Part shown: positions 62,637 through 64,000 of the stretch, one piece after another | How positions within the stretch are numbered: the stretch's first letter is position 1 | How the letters are laid out: the number at the start of each line of letters is the position of its first letter | Origin: Flintibacter faecis | GTDB lineage: Bacteria; Bacillota; Clostridia; Oscillospirales; Oscillospiraceae | DNA: 64,000 nt | NCBI RefSeq assembly: GCF_014287875.1 | Contig: NZ_JACOPN010000007.1 | Location: 123,384 to 187,383 of the forward strand | Direction: 5' to 3' | The notes under the pieces: model-generated | Database searches by the model: none | What the model saw: only the letters and a program-made list of their open reading frames with translations | Told to the model about the DNA's origin: nothing | Translations under genes and position numbers: made by a program

Positions 62637-62716
62637 AAGCAGTGCCGGGAATCCTCCCGACACTGCTTGAGATGATTTACTTTTTCTCTACCCCAACTAT
62701 TGACGTAGAACCAAAG
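62160..62716 (+). mobile_element. Truncated ISL3-family insertion sequence
   Basis: The 5' part is missing. The transposase C-terminus is followed by the right terminal repeat, which reads leftward GGTTCTACGTCAATAGTTGGGGTAGAG (62687-62713), typical of ISL3. Confidence 0.8.
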
Positions 62717-62719
62717 AAA

Positions 62720-62750
62720 AACCTTGAAGCCAAATGACTTCAAGGTTTTT
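62720..62750 (-). terminator. Terminator of the rRNA-tRNA operon
   Basis: AACCTTGAAG/CTTCAAGGTT stem with T-runs on both sides, just beyond the last tRNA. Confidence 0.85.
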
Positions 62751-62751
62751 G

Positions 62752-62827
<76 letters not shown>

Positions 62828-62834
62828 AAATAAA

Positions 62835-62911
<77 letters not shown>

Positions 62912-62949
62912 ATTTAAATCTATGAAAACGGAAGAACCGTAATTTACAA

Positions 62950-63025
62950 TGGCAGGGGCAGAAGGAATCGAACCCTCGGCACGCGGTTTTGGAGACCGCT
63001 GCTCTACCAGCTGAGCTATACCCCT
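62950..63025 (-). tRNA. tRNA-Trp (CCA)
   Basis: 76 bases with CCA. Acceptor AGGGGTA/TGCCCCT, anticodon loop CTCCAAA. Confidence 0.96.
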
Positions 63026-63028
63026 ATG

Positions 63029-63105
63029 TGGTGGGCCTTCACGGGCTCGAACCGTGGACCGACCGGTTATGAGCCGGCTGCTCTAACCAACTGAGCTAAA
63101 GGCCC
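63029..63105 (-). tRNA. tRNA-Met (CAT)
   Basis: 77 bases with CCA. Acceptor GGGCCTT/AAGGCCC, anticodon loop CTCATAA. It is not an initiator (no CGCGG start or GGG/CCC anticodon stem). An Ile2 tRNA with lysidine at CAT cannot be excluded. Confidence 0.88.
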
Positions 63106-63166
63106 AAACCGTTCAAACTTATTTCTTGAAAGAGCGGCTTGCCGTCGTTCTGGCGACAAGCCGCTT

Positions 63167-63242
63167 TGGCTCCCCAAGTTGGACTCGAACCAACGACCCT
63201 GCGGTTAACAGCCGCATGCTCTACCGACTGAGCTATTGAGGA
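63167..63242 (-). tRNA. tRNA-Asn (GTT)
   Basis: 76 bases with CCA. Acceptor TCCTCAA/TTGGGGA, anticodon loop CTGTTAA. Confidence 0.96.
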
Positions 63243-63250
63243 ATGTGAAA

Positions 63251-63275
63251 GGGTCCGGCCTGGTCGACCAGACCC
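63251..63275 (-). terminator. Hairpin between 5S rRNA and tRNA-Asn
   Basis: GGGTCCGGCCTGG/CCAGACCC imperfect stem. Possibly a processing site or a partial terminator inside the operon. Confidence 0.45.
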
Positions 63276-63279
63276 TTGT

Positions 63280-63394
<115 letters not shown>

Positions 63395-63424
63395 TTAATT
63401 TTTTGCGCTTTGTCTTACTTACTC

Positions 63425-63455
63425 AAATTTCAAACCAGCGCAGCGTTTGAAATTT
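63425..63455. repeat. Hairpin in the 5S-tRNA-Glu spacer
   Basis: AAATTTCAAA...TTTGAAATTT around a GCGCAGCG loop, in the 136-base spacer. Likely an RNA-processing structure. Confidence 0.5.
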
Positions 63456-63529
63456 GAAACGAGAAAACAGCGGTGGGAGCGAGCTTTCGTGTTTACACGG
63501 AAGCGAGCGATCCATAGCTTGTTTTCGAC

Positions 63530-63604
63530 TGGTGACCCGTACGGGAATCGAACCCATGTTTGCGGCGTGAGAGGCCGCCGTCTTAACCGCTTGACCAACG
63601 GGCC
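63530..63604 (-). tRNA. tRNA-Glu (CTC)
   Basis: 75 bases with CCA. Acceptor GGCCCGT/ACGGGTC, anticodon loop CTCTCAC. CTC reads only GAG, so a TTC isoacceptor must exist elsewhere. Confidence 0.93.
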
Positions 63605-63607
63605 AGA

Positions 63608-63683
63608 TGGTGCGCCTTCAGGGATTCGAACCCGGGACCCACTGATTAAGAGTCAGTTGCTCTACCAACTGAGCTAAAGGCGC
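63608..63683 (-). tRNA. tRNA-Lys (CTT)
   Basis: 76 bases with CCA. Acceptor GCGCCTT/AAGGCGC, anticodon loop CTCTTAA. Confidence 0.95.
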
Positions 63684-63757
63684 GTCGTCAGCACAAACTC
63701 CATATCCTTCGCTTCCACCTCCGGTGAAAGCTCACTCATTTCGTTGTGCTTCCTCTT

Positions 63758-63791
63758 CAAATCAGACTCGCTTCGCTGGGCTCTGATTTGA
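63758..63791. repeat. Hairpin in the 23S-tRNA-Lys spacer
   Basis: CAAATCAGA...CTGATTTG. The spacer 63684-63885 also holds a CCCTGAAAACCGAACAGTG stretch typical of Firmicute rRNA spacers. Confidence 0.5.
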
Positions 63792-63887
63792 GTTTGGGAT
63801 GCGCGATCCTGCACCCTGAAAACCGAACAGTGAAACAAACCTTTCCATCGCTTACAAGCGCCTGCGTATTTCTTCATAGCTTTTGTA

Positions 63888-64000
63888 GGTCAAGCCCTCG
63901 GCTTATTAGTATCGGTCAGCTCCATGCCTCACGGCACTTCCACCTCCGACCTATCAACGACATAGTCTACGTCGAGCCTTACTCCATAATGGATGAGAGA
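63888..64000 (-). rRNA. rrl: 23S ribosomal RNA, 3' end (partial)
   Basis: Read leftward it ends GACCGATACTAATAAGCC and GAGGGCTTGACC, the conserved 23S 3' end, preceded by GGTGGAAGTGCCGTGAGGC. The rest lies beyond the window. Confidence 0.95.

Noticed and set aside
63029..63105. Initiator tRNA
   Set aside because: The acceptor and anticodon stems lack initiator features; elongator Met (or Ile2) is more likely.

Overview
The window looks like the chromosome of a GC-rich, spore-forming Gram-positive anaerobe of the Clostridia. A relative of the gut Oscillospiraceae (Flavonifractor/Intestinimonas type) is my best inference. The grounds are: an L33-SecE-NusG-L11-L1-[L10 leader]-L10-L7/L12 block, RNases Y and J, SpoIIQ-like and SpoIID sporulation proteins, an archaeal-type prolyl-tRNA synthetase, strong G/C third positions, and several families of short palindromic dispersed repeats. 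No 16S sequence is present, so the taxonomy is not proven.

Layout. 0-11 kb: glycogen/maltodextrin use (malQ-glgP), an HlyD-like adaptor, trmO, an M23 SpoIIQ-like protein, an M16 peptidase, a CBS protein and SpoIID. 11-25 kb: housekeeping genes (mnmE, a COG2509-type flavoprotein, dCMP deaminase, RNase Y, EF4/lepA, a DUF1846 protein, CTP synthase) with repeat clusters between them. A type I toxin-antitoxin locus lies at 17.9-18.2 kb and a tandem duplication of the lepA 3' end at 18.3-18.9 kb. 25-32 kb: an N-terminally shortened response regulator, a PAS/GAF-GGDEF-EAL protein and the ribosomal protein/nusG cluster. 32-41 kb: an EIIC-like membrane protein behind a large palindromic operator, a NiaR-like regulator, proS, a D-2-hydroxyacid dehydrogenase with a divergent LysR gene, a second copy of the type I toxin-antitoxin locus, and RNase J.

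41-45 kb is an AT-rich accessory island. It holds an HTH-plus-membrane-anchor protein, small secreted proteins (one interrupted by an in-frame stop), a candidate secreted effector with a small membrane partner, a 44-bp perfect palindrome, and a 74-bp direct repeat at both ends. 46.8-52.3 kb is the most striking part. A histidine-ammonia-lyase homologue that lacks the MIO-forming Ala-Ser-Gly, a BCCT (betaine-type) transporter and a small membrane protein form an operon behind a textbook sigma-54 promoter. Next to it, divergently, is a PAS-containing sigma-54 activator gene with two matching 17-bp inverted-repeat sites between the two. I interpret this as an inducible trimethylammonium-compound uptake and lyase system, with ergothionase (release of trimethylamine) as the leading hypothesis.

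52-62.7 kb is mixed and partly decayed: a GGDEF protein, a lipoprotein, AAA and MFS fragments, glutaminase, a low-molecular-weight phosphatase, a MerR-controlled oxidoreductase/CMD-cupin/hydrolase operon, a UvrA-like start fragment, a frameshifted gene that may come from a conjugative element, and a truncated ISL3 element. The right end (62.7-64 kb) is the distal part of an rRNA operon read leftward: 23S (partial)-tRNA-Lys-tRNA-Glu-5S-tRNA-Asn-tRNA-Met-tRNA-Trp-tRNA-Asp-tRNA-Thr.
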